DNA of 64,000 nt from Adiantum capillus-veneris (Eukaryota > Streptophyta > Polypodiopsida > Polypodiales > Pteridaceae): assembly GCA_014529385.2 (NCBI GenBank), contig CM043967.1, forward strand, positions 134,301,182 through 134,365,181, written 5' to 3'. Below are positions 56,077 to 64,000 of the stretch, in pieces. The notes beneath the pieces were generated by a model that saw nothing but the letters and a program-made list of their open reading frames with translations, ran no database searches and had not been told where the DNA came from. Numbering within the stretch: position 1 is the first letter of the stretch; each line of letters begins with the position of its first letter. The position numbers and the translations under genes were made by a program.

Positions 56077-57384
56077 CTATGAAGTGTCTGTGGGTGAAGC
56101 ATTGTAGTTGTTTTGGTCATAAGTTCCCAATGCAATTGTAGAGCGATGATACAACATTCTTTCCAATAAAGCTGCTCTTTGTTTGATTGAAGGATTGGTG
56201 GTCGGGTTTTGGGTTGGTTTTGGCACTTCGGTAGTAGAATCAGTAGATGGATTCTTCGTTACCTTGTTGTCTTTGTTCACAATCCAAATCTGCTTCCGAT
56301 TTGCTTGTGCTTGCCACAAACTCTTTGCGACCCAAACCTGCTTTGTTCTGTGTGTTGATTTCCTCGCCTTGAAATACCTAGGAGTTTCCGTTGATTGTAT
56401 TGAAGGGAGTTCCTGTTTACAAATCTTTGGGATCCAAATTTGCTTGCTATAGCTTTGTGCCGTCATGAACTTCTTTGGAATCCAGATCTGTTTCACTGTC
56501 CTTGATTGTCGGGGATCACTCTGTTGTCTGGTATTGAAGACTCTGTTTTCCACCTTTTTGTTCTCTGGCACAGCCTTTTTTGGTCTCCATACCAACTTTG
56601 ACTCCGTTGTTTTCCAAGGTTGAGCTGTTATATTATTGCTTGTCTTCCTTATCCACTGTTGAGAATTCCTTGTCGAAGAGTAATCCGGTTGTATAGAAAC
56701 TTTTGGTTGCCATTGCTTCTTCTTTTTCTCTGGTTGTTGTTTATCTTTGTCTTTGGATTCGTCCTTTGGAGTTGGCTCTTCTCCTTTGGTGAACTTAACT
56801 GATTGACTTTCACCTTCGTATTTGATAAGCACTGATTTAGAACTCCAGTCAATCATTGCATTGTATTGCTTCTGCCATGGTTGTCCTAGCAATAATGGAT
56901 GTTGTGTAGCTTGGTCTTCAACCACGTAAAACATATGAGGATACACATACTGGTTAATCTGTATATGTAAAACTGTGCATCCGACAGTTTTGATTGAATT
57001 CTCAGAGTAACTCTTTAACTCTTGCTTGGCAGTTTGTAGTTTAGTGTCATTTGTCAATTGTCTATACAAACTGAGTGAAAGTAGGTTAGCTTGAGCTCCT
57101 GAATCCAATAGTGCTCTGGCTTTGATTTGGTTGGTCCCTACTTTGCATTCAATGATGGGTTCTTCTTTGTCATTCCCCATTTCTGTTATACTAACTGCGT
57201 TTATTCGTATTGCTCCTTCATTGCGCTGTTTCTGACGCAGTAGTCTTCTTTTCTCCATTCTTTCCTTCGCCTCGGCTTGCGCTTCCTCTACAATCTTTTT
57301 CTTTTTTGGACACGCAGCTTTTCTTGATGTATTTTGAGAAGCATGTCTTGTGTTAGCGGCAACAGATACTTTTTCACTCTGCAT
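56077..57384 (-). CDS. Element C second retropepsin-like ORF with Trp repeats
   Basis: ATG at 57384; the first 97 bases overlap the end of pol in another frame. 435 codons, intact. Residues 30-60 are Lys/Glu/Arg-rich. Residues about 76-190 look like a retroviral-type aspartic protease: ARALLDSGAQANLLSLSLY (D94) and PLLLGQPWQKQYNAMIDW (about 163-180). From residue 222 there are repeated Trp motifs: KKKQWQPK, KLVWRPKK, VKQIWIPKK, SKQIWIPK, TKQVWVAK and RKQIWIVN. A normal protease already exists upstream of RT in this element, so this is a second copy in an unusual place. Its role is unknown. Confidence 0.7.
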   Translation of the reverse strand: MQSEKVSVAANTRHASQNTSRKAACPKKKKIVEEAQAEAKERMEKRRLLRQKQRNEGAIRINAVSITEMGNDKEEPIIECKVGTNQIKARALLDSGAQANLLSLSLYRQLTNDTKLQTAKQELKSYSENSIKTVGCTVLHIQINQYVYPHMFYVVEDQATQHPLLLGQPWQKQYNAMIDWSSKSVLIKYEGESQSVKFTKGEEPTPKDESKDKDKQQPEKKKKQWQPKVSIQPDYSSTRNSQQWIRKTSNNITAQPWKTTESKLVWRPKKAVPENKKVENRVFNTRQQSDPRQSRTVKQIWIPKKFMTAQSYSKQIWIPKICKQELPSIQSTETPRYFKARKSTHRTKQVWVAKSLWQAQANRKQIWIVNKDNKVTKNPSTDSTTEVPKPTQNPTTNPSIKQRAALLERMLYHRSTIALGTYDQNNYNASPTDTS

Positions 57385-60300
57385 CCACTAATCCAATTGG
57401 GCATTTCTTCTCCGTCTAATGTAGCAAGCTTGACGGCTCCACTTGGTGATAGATCTTTAATCACCAGAGGTCCCATCCCTCGCTTTTTAAGCTTCTTAGC
57501 ATGCTGTTTCAGAGTGTAAACTAGGACATAGTCCCCAACTTTAAACTCTTTAGTCCGCACATGCTTATCAAAAAATTCCTTTTGTCGCCTTTTTTGAGCG
57601 TAGATAGAAGCTACTGCTTTTAGGCGAAGCTCATCTAGCTTTTCCAGGTCATCTATTCTATCAGAGAGCTCGTGCCCTGTCCACTCTAGATCCTTAGCCA
57701 CCCTTAAGGTTGAAATCAAGAATTCTATTGGTAAGATAGCATTTAGCCCAAAAACCATGTTATATGGGGTCGTTCCTATTGATGTTTTATATGCTACCCT
57801 ATATGCCCATAATGTTGAATGCAACTTCTGGTCCCAGTCAGTTCTCGACTCAGATACAATCTTCGTAAGGACCGTGCATATGGTTTTGTTTGTTGCTTCA
57901 GCTTGTCCGTTTGCTTGTGGATGATACGGGGCTGATTTCCTATGGATTACCATGAATTCATCTAGAAGGATCTCTATCACTTCATTTATGAAATGTGTGC
58001 CTCGATCACTCACAATTTCTATTGGCAATCCATATCGTACAAAGACGTATTCATATAGAAATTGTGCCGTGGTCCTGGCATCTGCTTTTTGAGTTGCCTT
58101 TGCTTCGACCCACTTTGTTAGATAGTCTGTAGCCACAATGATGTATTGTGCATGAGTCTTATATGCAGGAGGTGAAATGGGTCCGACATAATCAATCCCC
58201 CATTTTGCAAAAGCTCTTGCCCCCATCATTGGTCTAAGCGGCATATCATCTCTTTTAAGTGGTACTTTGGTCCGCTGACAGTCATCACACCGTTTAACGT
58301 ATTCCTCAGCGTCCATATGTAATGTTGGCCACCATATTCCTGCGGCTAAGACAAGTTTTGTTGTCTTATCACCTGAGAAATGGCCTCCACCTACTCCTCC
58401 ATGAGCTTGCTCCAGGATTATCACATACTCAGACTCTGATGCGCAAATCCTAAGCTGGTTGTCTTTACCTCTCTTATAGAGTTGATCTCCTATTAAAGCG
58501 TAATCTCTAGCTTCTGTCTCTACAGATTTCTGACGAGCTTTTGACGTTCCTTCTGGGAAAGTTCTATTTGTGAGATATTCAACAATATACTGACTCCATT
58601 CTGGAGCGATCATTATCTGATATAATGTCGAATACTCGGCTGGCGGTTTTGATGAACATACAATACATACAGTGACATATTCATGTACGCTTTCTTTCAT
58701 TCCTGGCCAATAGACTCCCAATTGTAACAAATTCCTATATGTGTTCCTTCTTGAACAATGAAATGCACATTCCTGAACATGTGCTTCGCGCAGATATATA
58801 TTATATTCCTCAGGATTGATGCATAGTCGTAAAACATGATCATTTCCCAATTGATACAACCTTCCTGCAATCAATTGAAGATTCTTGGATTGCTGAATAG
58901 CAATATGTTTCAGGTTGTATTCTCTTCTATCGAACTCTCCTCCATAGGTTAATAGGTTAACGACATTTTGAGACCACTTCGGTATCATTTCTATGTTGAA
59001 CAAGTACGCGTCTGGCATGTCGTCATCTACTCCTATAGGGTCTTCTCCATTCGTCAATCGCGAAAGATGATCAGCTCTAAGATGTGTTTTTCCTTTCTTT
59101 ACTACTACCGTGAAGTCGAATTCCAGTAAGATAATGAACCATCTCACTATTCTCCCGGTATTGCATGGTTTATTCACTAGGTAGAGCAAGGCTTGGTGAT
59201 CCGTAAAAAACACAAACTTGTTGGCTAGAAGATAATGCCGAAATTTCTTCACAGCATAGATCATTCCTAATCCCTCTCGCTCTGTTGTGGTGTAATTCTT
59301 CTCTGCATGGTTGAGCTGTCGACTGGCGTAACAGATAGGAAAATCCATGTTTCCTTCTTCTGGCTGAGCCAGAATGCATCCTATTGCATATGCCGAAGCA
59401 TCTATGTGCACATGGAATATCTTCTCCCAATCTGGTGATTTCAAGACTGGAGCAGTAATGAGTGCCTCTTTCAATTTCTTGAACGATTCCTCACACTCCT
59501 CTGTCCATTCAAAGTTCACTATTAGCCTGTAAAGTGGTTGGCCTATTATAGCGTACATGTAAATGAATCGTCTATAATATCCACAATGTCCCATAAAGCT
59601 CTGTACTTGTTTCGCATTGGTTGGTCTAGGCATATCCACTATAACTTTTATCTTCTCTAAATCCGTGGATATTCCGTTTTGTGAGACAATATGTCCCAGA
59701 ATTCTGCCCTGTCGGACCATAAACACACATTTCTCAGGATTGAGACAAATGCGATATGTCCTACATTTCTCAAATACTTTTCTTAGGTGTTCTAGATGCT
59801 CATCTCTCAGTAGAGAATGTACACATAAGTCATCCATGTATATTTCGAGAAACAGCCTTAAGTATTCTTTGAAAGCATGCGTCATCAGCCTCTGGAAGGT
59901 TGCGGGAGCATTGGTTAGACCAAAAGGCATAACCCGATAAGCATAAATTCCCCACTCCGTTGCAAAAGCTGTTTTATGTTGATCTTCCAGTGCTATGGCT
60001 AGCTGGTTATATCCTGAAAAACCATCAAGAAAGGAGTATGCTGTTTTCCCTGATACACGCTCTAGAACATGATCAGTTATCGGCAGGGGATAATTGTCCC
60101 TGATTGTTGCAGCATTCACTTTCTTTAAGTTGACACACACTCGGAGTTTTCCGTTCTTCTTAGGTACTACCACAATCGGAGATACCCAATCAGTGTGTTC
60201 AATCTCGTATATGAATTCAGCTTCCATTAGCTTATCTATCTCTTCTTTGATTCGCTTAGCAAACGTATCATTATATGTGTATGGTCTCTGTCTGCTAGGC

Positions 60301-60539
60301 TTTGCGTCTTGTTTCAGTGGGATTGTGTGTTGGCATATCGATGGGTCAACTCCCTTTAAGTCCTTATAAGACCATGCAAACACATCCCTGTACTCTCTGA
60401 GAAGACTCAAAAGTCTCTCTTCCTCGCTTGGAGACAAATCTGTGGCTATGTACACCGGTCTAGGCGTCTCACCTGGAGCTGCTAAATCAACTTTTTTTGC
60501 ATCCTCCGGTCCGTCATAAGATTCGTTCTCCTTCCTCTC
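57288..60539 (-). CDS. pol: Element C pol: RT, RNase H, duplicated H2C2 fingers, integrase
   Basis: Open from the TGA at 60542 to 57288. Counting from the GTG at 60455 as residue 1: RT about 80-290 with YMDD at 206-209; RNase H about 340-465 (HIDASAYAIG, FFTDHQALLY, RADHLSRL); first finger H559-x6-H566-x30-C597-x2-C600; second finger H685-x6-H692-x30-C723-x2-C726. The integrase core has D755, D817 and E853, a D-D-35-E set. The C-terminal part has VGDYVLVYTLKQHAKKLKK. No ATG was forced as a start; expression by readthrough of the TGA is possible. All catalytic residues seen are present. Confidence 0.9.
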   Translation of the reverse strand, partial: ERKENESYDGPEDAKKVDLAAPGETPRPVYIATDLSPSEEERLLSLLREYRDVFAWSYKDLKGVDPSICQHTIPLKQDAKPSRQRPYTYNDTFAKRIKEEIDKLMEAEFIYEIEHTDWVSPIVVVPKKNGKLRVCVNLKKVNAATIRDNYPLPITDHVLERVSGKTAYSFLDGFSGYNQLAIALEDQHKTAFATEWGIYAYRVMPFGLTNAPATFQRLMTHAFKEYLRLFLEIYMDDLCVHSLLRDEHLEHLRKVFEKCRTYRICLNPEKCVFMVRQGRILGHIVSQNGISTDLEKIKVIVDMPRPTNAKQVQSFMGHCGYYRRFIYMYAIIGQPLYRLIVNFEWTEECEESFKKLKEALITAPVLKSPDWEKIFHVHIDASAYAIGCILAQPEEGNMDFPICYASRQLNHAEKNYTTTEREGLGMIYAVKKFRHYLLANKFVFFTDHQALLYLVNKPCNTGRIVRWFIILLEFDFTVVVKKGKTHLRADHLSRLTNGEDPIGVDDDMPDAYLFNIEMIPKWSQNVVNLLTYGGEFDRREYNLKHIAIQQSKNLQLIAGRLYQLGNDHVLRLCINPEEYNIYLREAHVQECAFHCSRRNTYRNLLQLGVYWPGMKESVHEYVTVCIVCSSKPPAEYSTLYQIMIAPEWSQYIVEYLTNRTFPEGTSKARQKSVETEARDYALIGDQLYKRGKDNQLRICASESEYVIILEQAHGGVGGGHFSGDKTTKLVLAAGIWWPTLHMDAEEYVKRCDDCQRTKVPLKRDDMPLRPMMGARAFAKWGIDYVGPISPPAYKTHAQYIIVATDYLTKWVEAKATQKADARTTAQFLYEYVFVRYGLPIEIVSDRGTHFINEVIEILLDEFMVIHRKSAPYHPQANGQAEATNKTICTVLTKIVSESRTDWDQKLHSTLWAYRVAYKTSIGTTPYNMVFGLNAILPIEFLISTLRVAKDLEWTGHELSDRIDDLEKLDELRLKAVASIYAQKRRQKEFFDKHVRTKEFKVGDYVLVYTLKQHAKKLKKRGMGPLVIKDLSPSGAVKLATLDGEEMPNWISGCRVKKYLLPLTQDMLLKIHQEKLRVQKRKRL

Positions 60540-60932
60540 TCAAATAGGTGGGGTTAATATCACCTTCCTATCCTCTATTGTGAATTTCCTATAGTGAGAG
60601 GGAACATCCATGTTTTCCTTGATTTTGGCGTTTTTGTCCTCTCCACTCTCAATTTCTGTCGTCCAAACTTCTTTCAGAGTTTTCTTGAGCTCTCTGTACT
60701 TGTTTCTACGTTCTAGCTTGGACTCCGTGTGTTCTCTGTTGCGCTTGTTCTTTTCTGATTTTTCTGTTTCAGTTTTCGTTCCATTCTTTTGAACTTGATT
60801 TCTTGAGCCTCTTTTGTCTTTTCGTAAGCTCTTTTGATCACTGCCTCTCATTCTTCCAGAAATCTTATCCTTAACACAATCTTCAGCCTTTACTAGCATT
60901 AGGAATTGATTTTTTCCTCTTATTCTAGGCAT
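60540..60932 (-). CDS. Element C basic linker ORF upstream of pol
   Basis: 130 codons, Lys/Arg/Glu-rich (GTKTETEKSEKNKRNREHTE), ending HYRKFTIEDRKVILTPPI at a TGA. The same frame continues past the TGA into pol without another stop. Element B has the same end. Probably a spacer of the polyprotein, not an enzyme. Confidence 0.6.
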   Translation of the reverse strand: MPRIRGKNQFLMLVKAEDCVKDKISGRMRGSDQKSLRKDKRGSRNQVQKNGTKTETEKSEKNKRNREHTESKLERRNKYRELKKTLKEVWTTEIESGEDKNAKIKENMDVPSHYRKFTIEDRKVILTPPI

Positions 60933-61408
60933 CGGATTGGTTCTAACCCCTTTGTTTTTTTCTTTGCTCTATAGTGTTTCTGGCGTTGTTTAGTTTGGTT
61001 CGGAAAATCATAAAATCGGACATCCGTTATAGTTTCTTCGTTTCCGCTTGAATTGTCCGTTGACTCGTTGTCTGCTTCATTTCCCCACTCTGGATGATCG
61101 GGAATGTCGTGAAACACCTCCTCTTCATCTTCCTTTTCCAGTGTATCGTTCTTTTCAGTTTCTTTTTCGAGTACAGTTCTCAACATGAAATACGGAACCA
61201 CGTCGTACCCGTCCTTGTCGCAAAATTTCGTTGTGGGACCATCCGGAATTGCACAAACATCTAGGGTTGCTAGAATGTGTGTCCATTCTAATGGTTCAAA
61301 CGTGTCCTCTGGAAAGGGTTCTCTACATAAGTTTCGTCTTCGATAGCCCTTTCTAAAACACATTCTTCTCGTTTCAGACTTCCACATTTCGAAGCTCCAC
61401 ACATCCAT
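60920..61408 (-). pseudogene. Element C linker, acidic and basic parts
   Basis: 162 codons with an acidic middle (EKEDEEEVFHDIPDHPEWGN) and RFYDFPNQTKQRQKHYRAKK at the end. It overlaps the frames on both sides (61614-61288 and 60932-60540), so frameshifts have split one long ORF here. Element B has the same FPNQ-basic block. Confidence 0.55.
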
Positions 61409-61614
61409 AACTCCTTGGGTTTACCTAACCAAGCTGGAAATTCGGATCCCGCCAAAGTAGCTGAATCAAACTCCTCTACCGGTGTTCGGTTCACATCTTT
61501 GTAGCTATGGTCTTTCAGGTTCACACGTGTAGTGGTTTCCATATTTCTCAAGTATATGTGATCGTAGCCCCAATCTTGGACCATTTTCAACTGTCTCATG
61601 AATGGTCTTCCCAA
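61288..61614 (-). pseudogene. Element C protease tail and linker in shifted frame
   Basis: Begins GRPFMRQLKMVQDWGYDHIY. That block is the retropepsin C-terminal ILGRPF-type motif, but the protease itself is in the overlapping frame upstream. A one-base change near 61650 accounts for the split. Confidence 0.65.
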
Positions 61615-63470
61615 TATGATATCATAGTTATTCTCCTTGCAAAATCGACAATAGCAAAAGTATGTTCGTATTCAATGCCGCAAGAAGTCACTACAACTTT
61701 CTCTAATAACCCCATAGGTTTCTCCATGTGTCCATCTGCTAATTGGAGTTTCAACCTAGTCTTCCTTATTGCTGGTTTCCCCCATTTTTTCCAGATTTCT
61801 TTTGTAGCAATGGCTACCCCAGCTCCGCTGTCTAGTATTGCCATTGTGTTCACTCCTTGGAATTCAACTGGTAAGGTTGTATTCCCCTCTTCACCTTCGC
61901 AATACTCTCCGACCTTGTTTAAGGGTACAGGCTTAGCGTTCTTTTGTGGCTTGCTCAGCTCCTCTATGCTCTCTTGCAATCTCGATGTTGGATCTTTTAT
62001 CCCAAATTTCTCCAAGCATTTTCCTACAGTGGTCCACATATGTGGTCTTAGCCTCAAAAGCTCAGCTAGAGTGATAGTGCATGTCACTGGTGTTGACAAA
62101 ATCTCTATCAATCCTTGCGAGTCCATGACTTTTTCTGATGAGATTTTTCGTGAGGGAAGTGCTCTAATCTCGGATTTTGCTTCATACTCTCCTAAGTATG
62201 AAGGTAAGGTTTTCAGTGAATGAGGTTTGCTCTCCATTGTTCTAACAGAGCCCCCATCTCCCCAGTAAGATTGCAGATCCAAGTCCACTTGAGATCCTGC
62301 CTCAAATTCCACTATGGGAGGATTCCTGATGTCCTTTTCCCAATTTGTCTGATTAGCTTGGCAACTTAGCTCGTTTGCAAAGTTTGCCTCTCTCACTTGT
62401 TTCCAAAATTCATTGTAATCCTCATCTTTTCCGTAAACCCTCTGTATGACTGGATGAAAACTCTCTATCTCCTGATCGGTTGTGTTCAATACTATGCGGT
62501 CATCCTTTTGTGTATTTTCAGGCTTTTGTGCACTGGGAGTCTTTTCAGCTACCCGTGAAACGATAGTCTCTTGCTGAATTGGGTTTTCCTTCCCACAATT
62601 CATTGTTTCTTTTGGTGGTTCTAATAAGGCTTGTGCAGTCTCGATCATTCTCTGGCACATTTCAAGTCTCTGCTTTTCCAATTCCGCGTTTGGGTATGTC
62701 ATCCACCTCTGTTCTTGTGTTTGGTTGTTCTTTAACCTAGCTTCGTAAGCTCTCATCAGTGCGTCCAATGGTTCGTGTACTTTGTCGACTAGCACTGATC
62801 CCCCTGAGCTTAAGCTCGTTGTTTCTTTGATACTCTTTTGTTTCGTTCTTTCCGGGCTCATCTCTCGTTTCCCGTTTTGACTCTCAAGTTTTTCTAATCT
62901 AGCTTTAGTTTGCTTTAGTTCCTCAGCTAGAATAGCGTCTTCACGTTCTTTTCTCAACTTCATGCGTGCTTTTCTAGCTTTCCATGTGTTTTTCTGACTC
63001 CGCGGTCCTTGACTAACCACTTCAGTCGCTAACTTTCCATTCTCAGGTTCTCTAGTGGTTTTCTTAGCTTGAGCTCTAGTAACAACTTGCGTTGGTATCA
63101 GAGTTTCATTTTCAGACCCACTGCTGGTAGGAATAGTTTCTAGCATATTCAATGTCGTCTTTTGCACTTTGTTTGGATTCTTTGAACAATCCTCAATGAA
63201 GTGAGTAACCCCACACTCAGTGCAATAAGCGTTAATTCTAATGATTTCCGTATGTGGGCAAACATTCATCAGATGGTCACCTCCACACTTGTAACAGGGT
63301 CCTAGTGCTGGTCTTGGTCCCATTTGATTCGTCCTTTGTGGATAGGATGGTCTTTGTCCTGCTAACCCTCCATGAGCTATGAACATCAATGTTCTTGCGT
63401 CCAAATTGTATCTCTCTTCATCAGAAGCACTTGTAATTGTTGGTATTCCAACATTCCCATCATGCCCCAT
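61596..63470 (-). pseudogene. Element C nucleocapsid and protease
   Basis: 624 codons. Two knuckles near the N-terminus, CYKCGGDHLMNVC and CTECGVTHFIEDC, are both C-x2-C-x3-H-x4-C, one residue shorter than the common form. Then TRAQA, a long charged helical region, GGSVLVDKVHEP, YEARLKNNQTQEQRWMTYP and LEKQRLEMCQRMIETAQALL. The retropepsin active site is TMAILDSGAGVAIATKEIW (D about 547). The frame shifts before the ILGRPF motif, so the protease is split. Domain identity is clear; this frame alone would make an incomplete enzyme. Confidence 0.8.
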
Positions 63471-64000
63471 GGTTCTGGTTGTTTGGGTTCTTCTGGTGGG
63501 TAATACATAGTTGGAGACATGTGTGCACCCGATTCTTCATAATAGGCTTGAACAGGCACTAAGGCTTGTTCTTCCTGATTCTCTAAGGTTGGTGCATATC
63601 TAATGCCCACTGGTCTTGCTCCTGGTAAAGGTGGTTGTTGTCCCAATACCGGTTGCGGTCTTTCTATCCCCATAGGTCCAGGTACATTTCCCGTTGGGTA
63701 TCGAGGTACTGGATGTATCTGAGGTGGTGCTAATTGAGCAGGAGGTGCATACTGGCGCTCCCTTACATACCCTTTGTTGTAATAACACTCCTCTGTTGGA
63801 TGATTTGTCCATTTTTGTTCAATAGCACACCATTTCAGTGGTTTTGGCAATGGTTTTTGGTATGGTGCCATCCTTTTTAGAGCATCTTCTATCATTTGCT
63901 CTACATTTGGCATGGTTGTTGTTTGAACATTCTTTTTAGTGGTAGTCTCGCTCGCTACGGAGGAGGAGCTACTGGATGCAAAATCTGTATCCGCTGACAC
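63386..64000 (-). CDS. Element C Pro-rich gag segment, runs off the window
   Basis: At least 204 codons, open at the right edge. It has NVQTTTMPNVEQMIEDALKRM, KPLKWCAIEQKWTNHPTEEC and a Pro/Gln-rich part with NVPGPMGIERPQPVLGQQ and GARPVGIRYAPTLENQEE. Element E has the same blocks at 38140-38420. It overlaps the start of the knuckle ORF by 85 bases in another frame, so the two may be one gag split by a frameshift. Confidence 0.7.
   Translation of the reverse strand: MSADTDFASSSSSSVASETTTKKNVQTTTMPNVEQMIEDALKRMAPYQKPLPKPLKWCAIEQKWTNHPTEECYYNKGYVRERQYAPPAQLAPPQIHPVPRYPTGNVPGPMGIERPQPVLGQQPPLPGARPVGIRYAPTLENQEEQALVPVQAYYEESGAHMSPTMYYPPEEPKQPEPWGMMGMLEYQQLQVLLMKRDTIWTQEH

Larger units (their letters stand above)
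49040..64000 (-). mobile_element. Element C: very large Ty3/gypsy element with extra ORFs, 5' end outside window
   Basis: From right to left: Pro-rich gag part, knuckle/protease, linker, RT-RNase H-integrase, second retropepsin ORF, palindrome array, 755-codon coiled-coil ORF, two short ORFs, polypurine tract and 3' LTR, all on the minus strand. At least 15 kb long. ORFs are much better kept than in B and E. The 5' LTR, PBS and capsid lie past 64000. Confidence 0.85.

Noticed and set aside
61507-62223. 238-codon plus-strand ORF
   Set aside because: It is the antisense shadow of the element C protease ORF, which has clear motifs on the minus strand.

Overview
This window looks like nuclear DNA of a land plant made almost entirely of nested transposable elements. 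I found no intact host gene, rRNA, tRNA, CRISPR array or operon. The case for a plant rests on Ty3/gypsy families of plant type: a chromovirus, a Tat-like element with a second RNase H, and a very large element with ORFs after pol. TG...CA LTRs, a Met-tRNA-type primer binding site and an L1-like LINE fit too. A piggyBac transposase relic hints at a plant outside the flowering plants, but that is a weak inference.

Layout, left to right. 1-6839 (+): element A, a chromovirus with a broken gag-pol, a C-terminal chromodomain and a 1.6 kb 3' LTR. It sits in a piggyBac pseudogene (6843-8800, -). About 8985-26265 (-): element B, an old Ty3 copy. Its integrase is cut by a 921-bp solo LTR (9653-10573, TSD CAGTT) and by element F (10789-17818, TSD ACCGT), an LTR element with 2.2 kb LTRs, unknown ORFs and no pol. 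A roughly 280-bp inverted-repeat insertion (about 19699-19978) interrupts B upstream of pol. 26266-29245 (-): 3' part of an L1-like LINE. 29246-32098: two LTR fragments and leader-type sequence. About 33000-39150 (+): element E, a decayed relative of B and C. About 39263-49039 (+): element D, Tat-like, with four leader ORFs in two duplicated pairs, then gag, protease, RT, two RNase H domains and a truncated integrase. 49040-64000 (-): element C, the best preserved member of the B/C/E family, inserted into D's integrase and running off the right edge.

The most unusual material is in the B/C/E family. (1) C has a degenerate tandem array with a spacing of 283 bp, in which a perfect 24-bp palindrome is kept in five copies. 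B carries a parallel array with a different palindrome of the same design (ACAT...CGCG...ATGT), decayed at its CpGs, and E has one decayed copy of the C type. (2) C pol has two H2C2 zinc-finger modules with identical spacing. (3) C has a second retropepsin-like ORF after integrase, followed by repeated Trp motifs. (4) C then has a 755-codon coiled-coil ORF. (5) A TGA codon just before RT is at the same place in B and C.

Order of events from the nesting: B predates F and the solo LTR inside it; piggyBac predates A; D predates C. No 5' LTR of A or C lies in the window, so these elements are incomplete here. All gene products are inferred from conserved motifs read by eye; no alignment or search was run.
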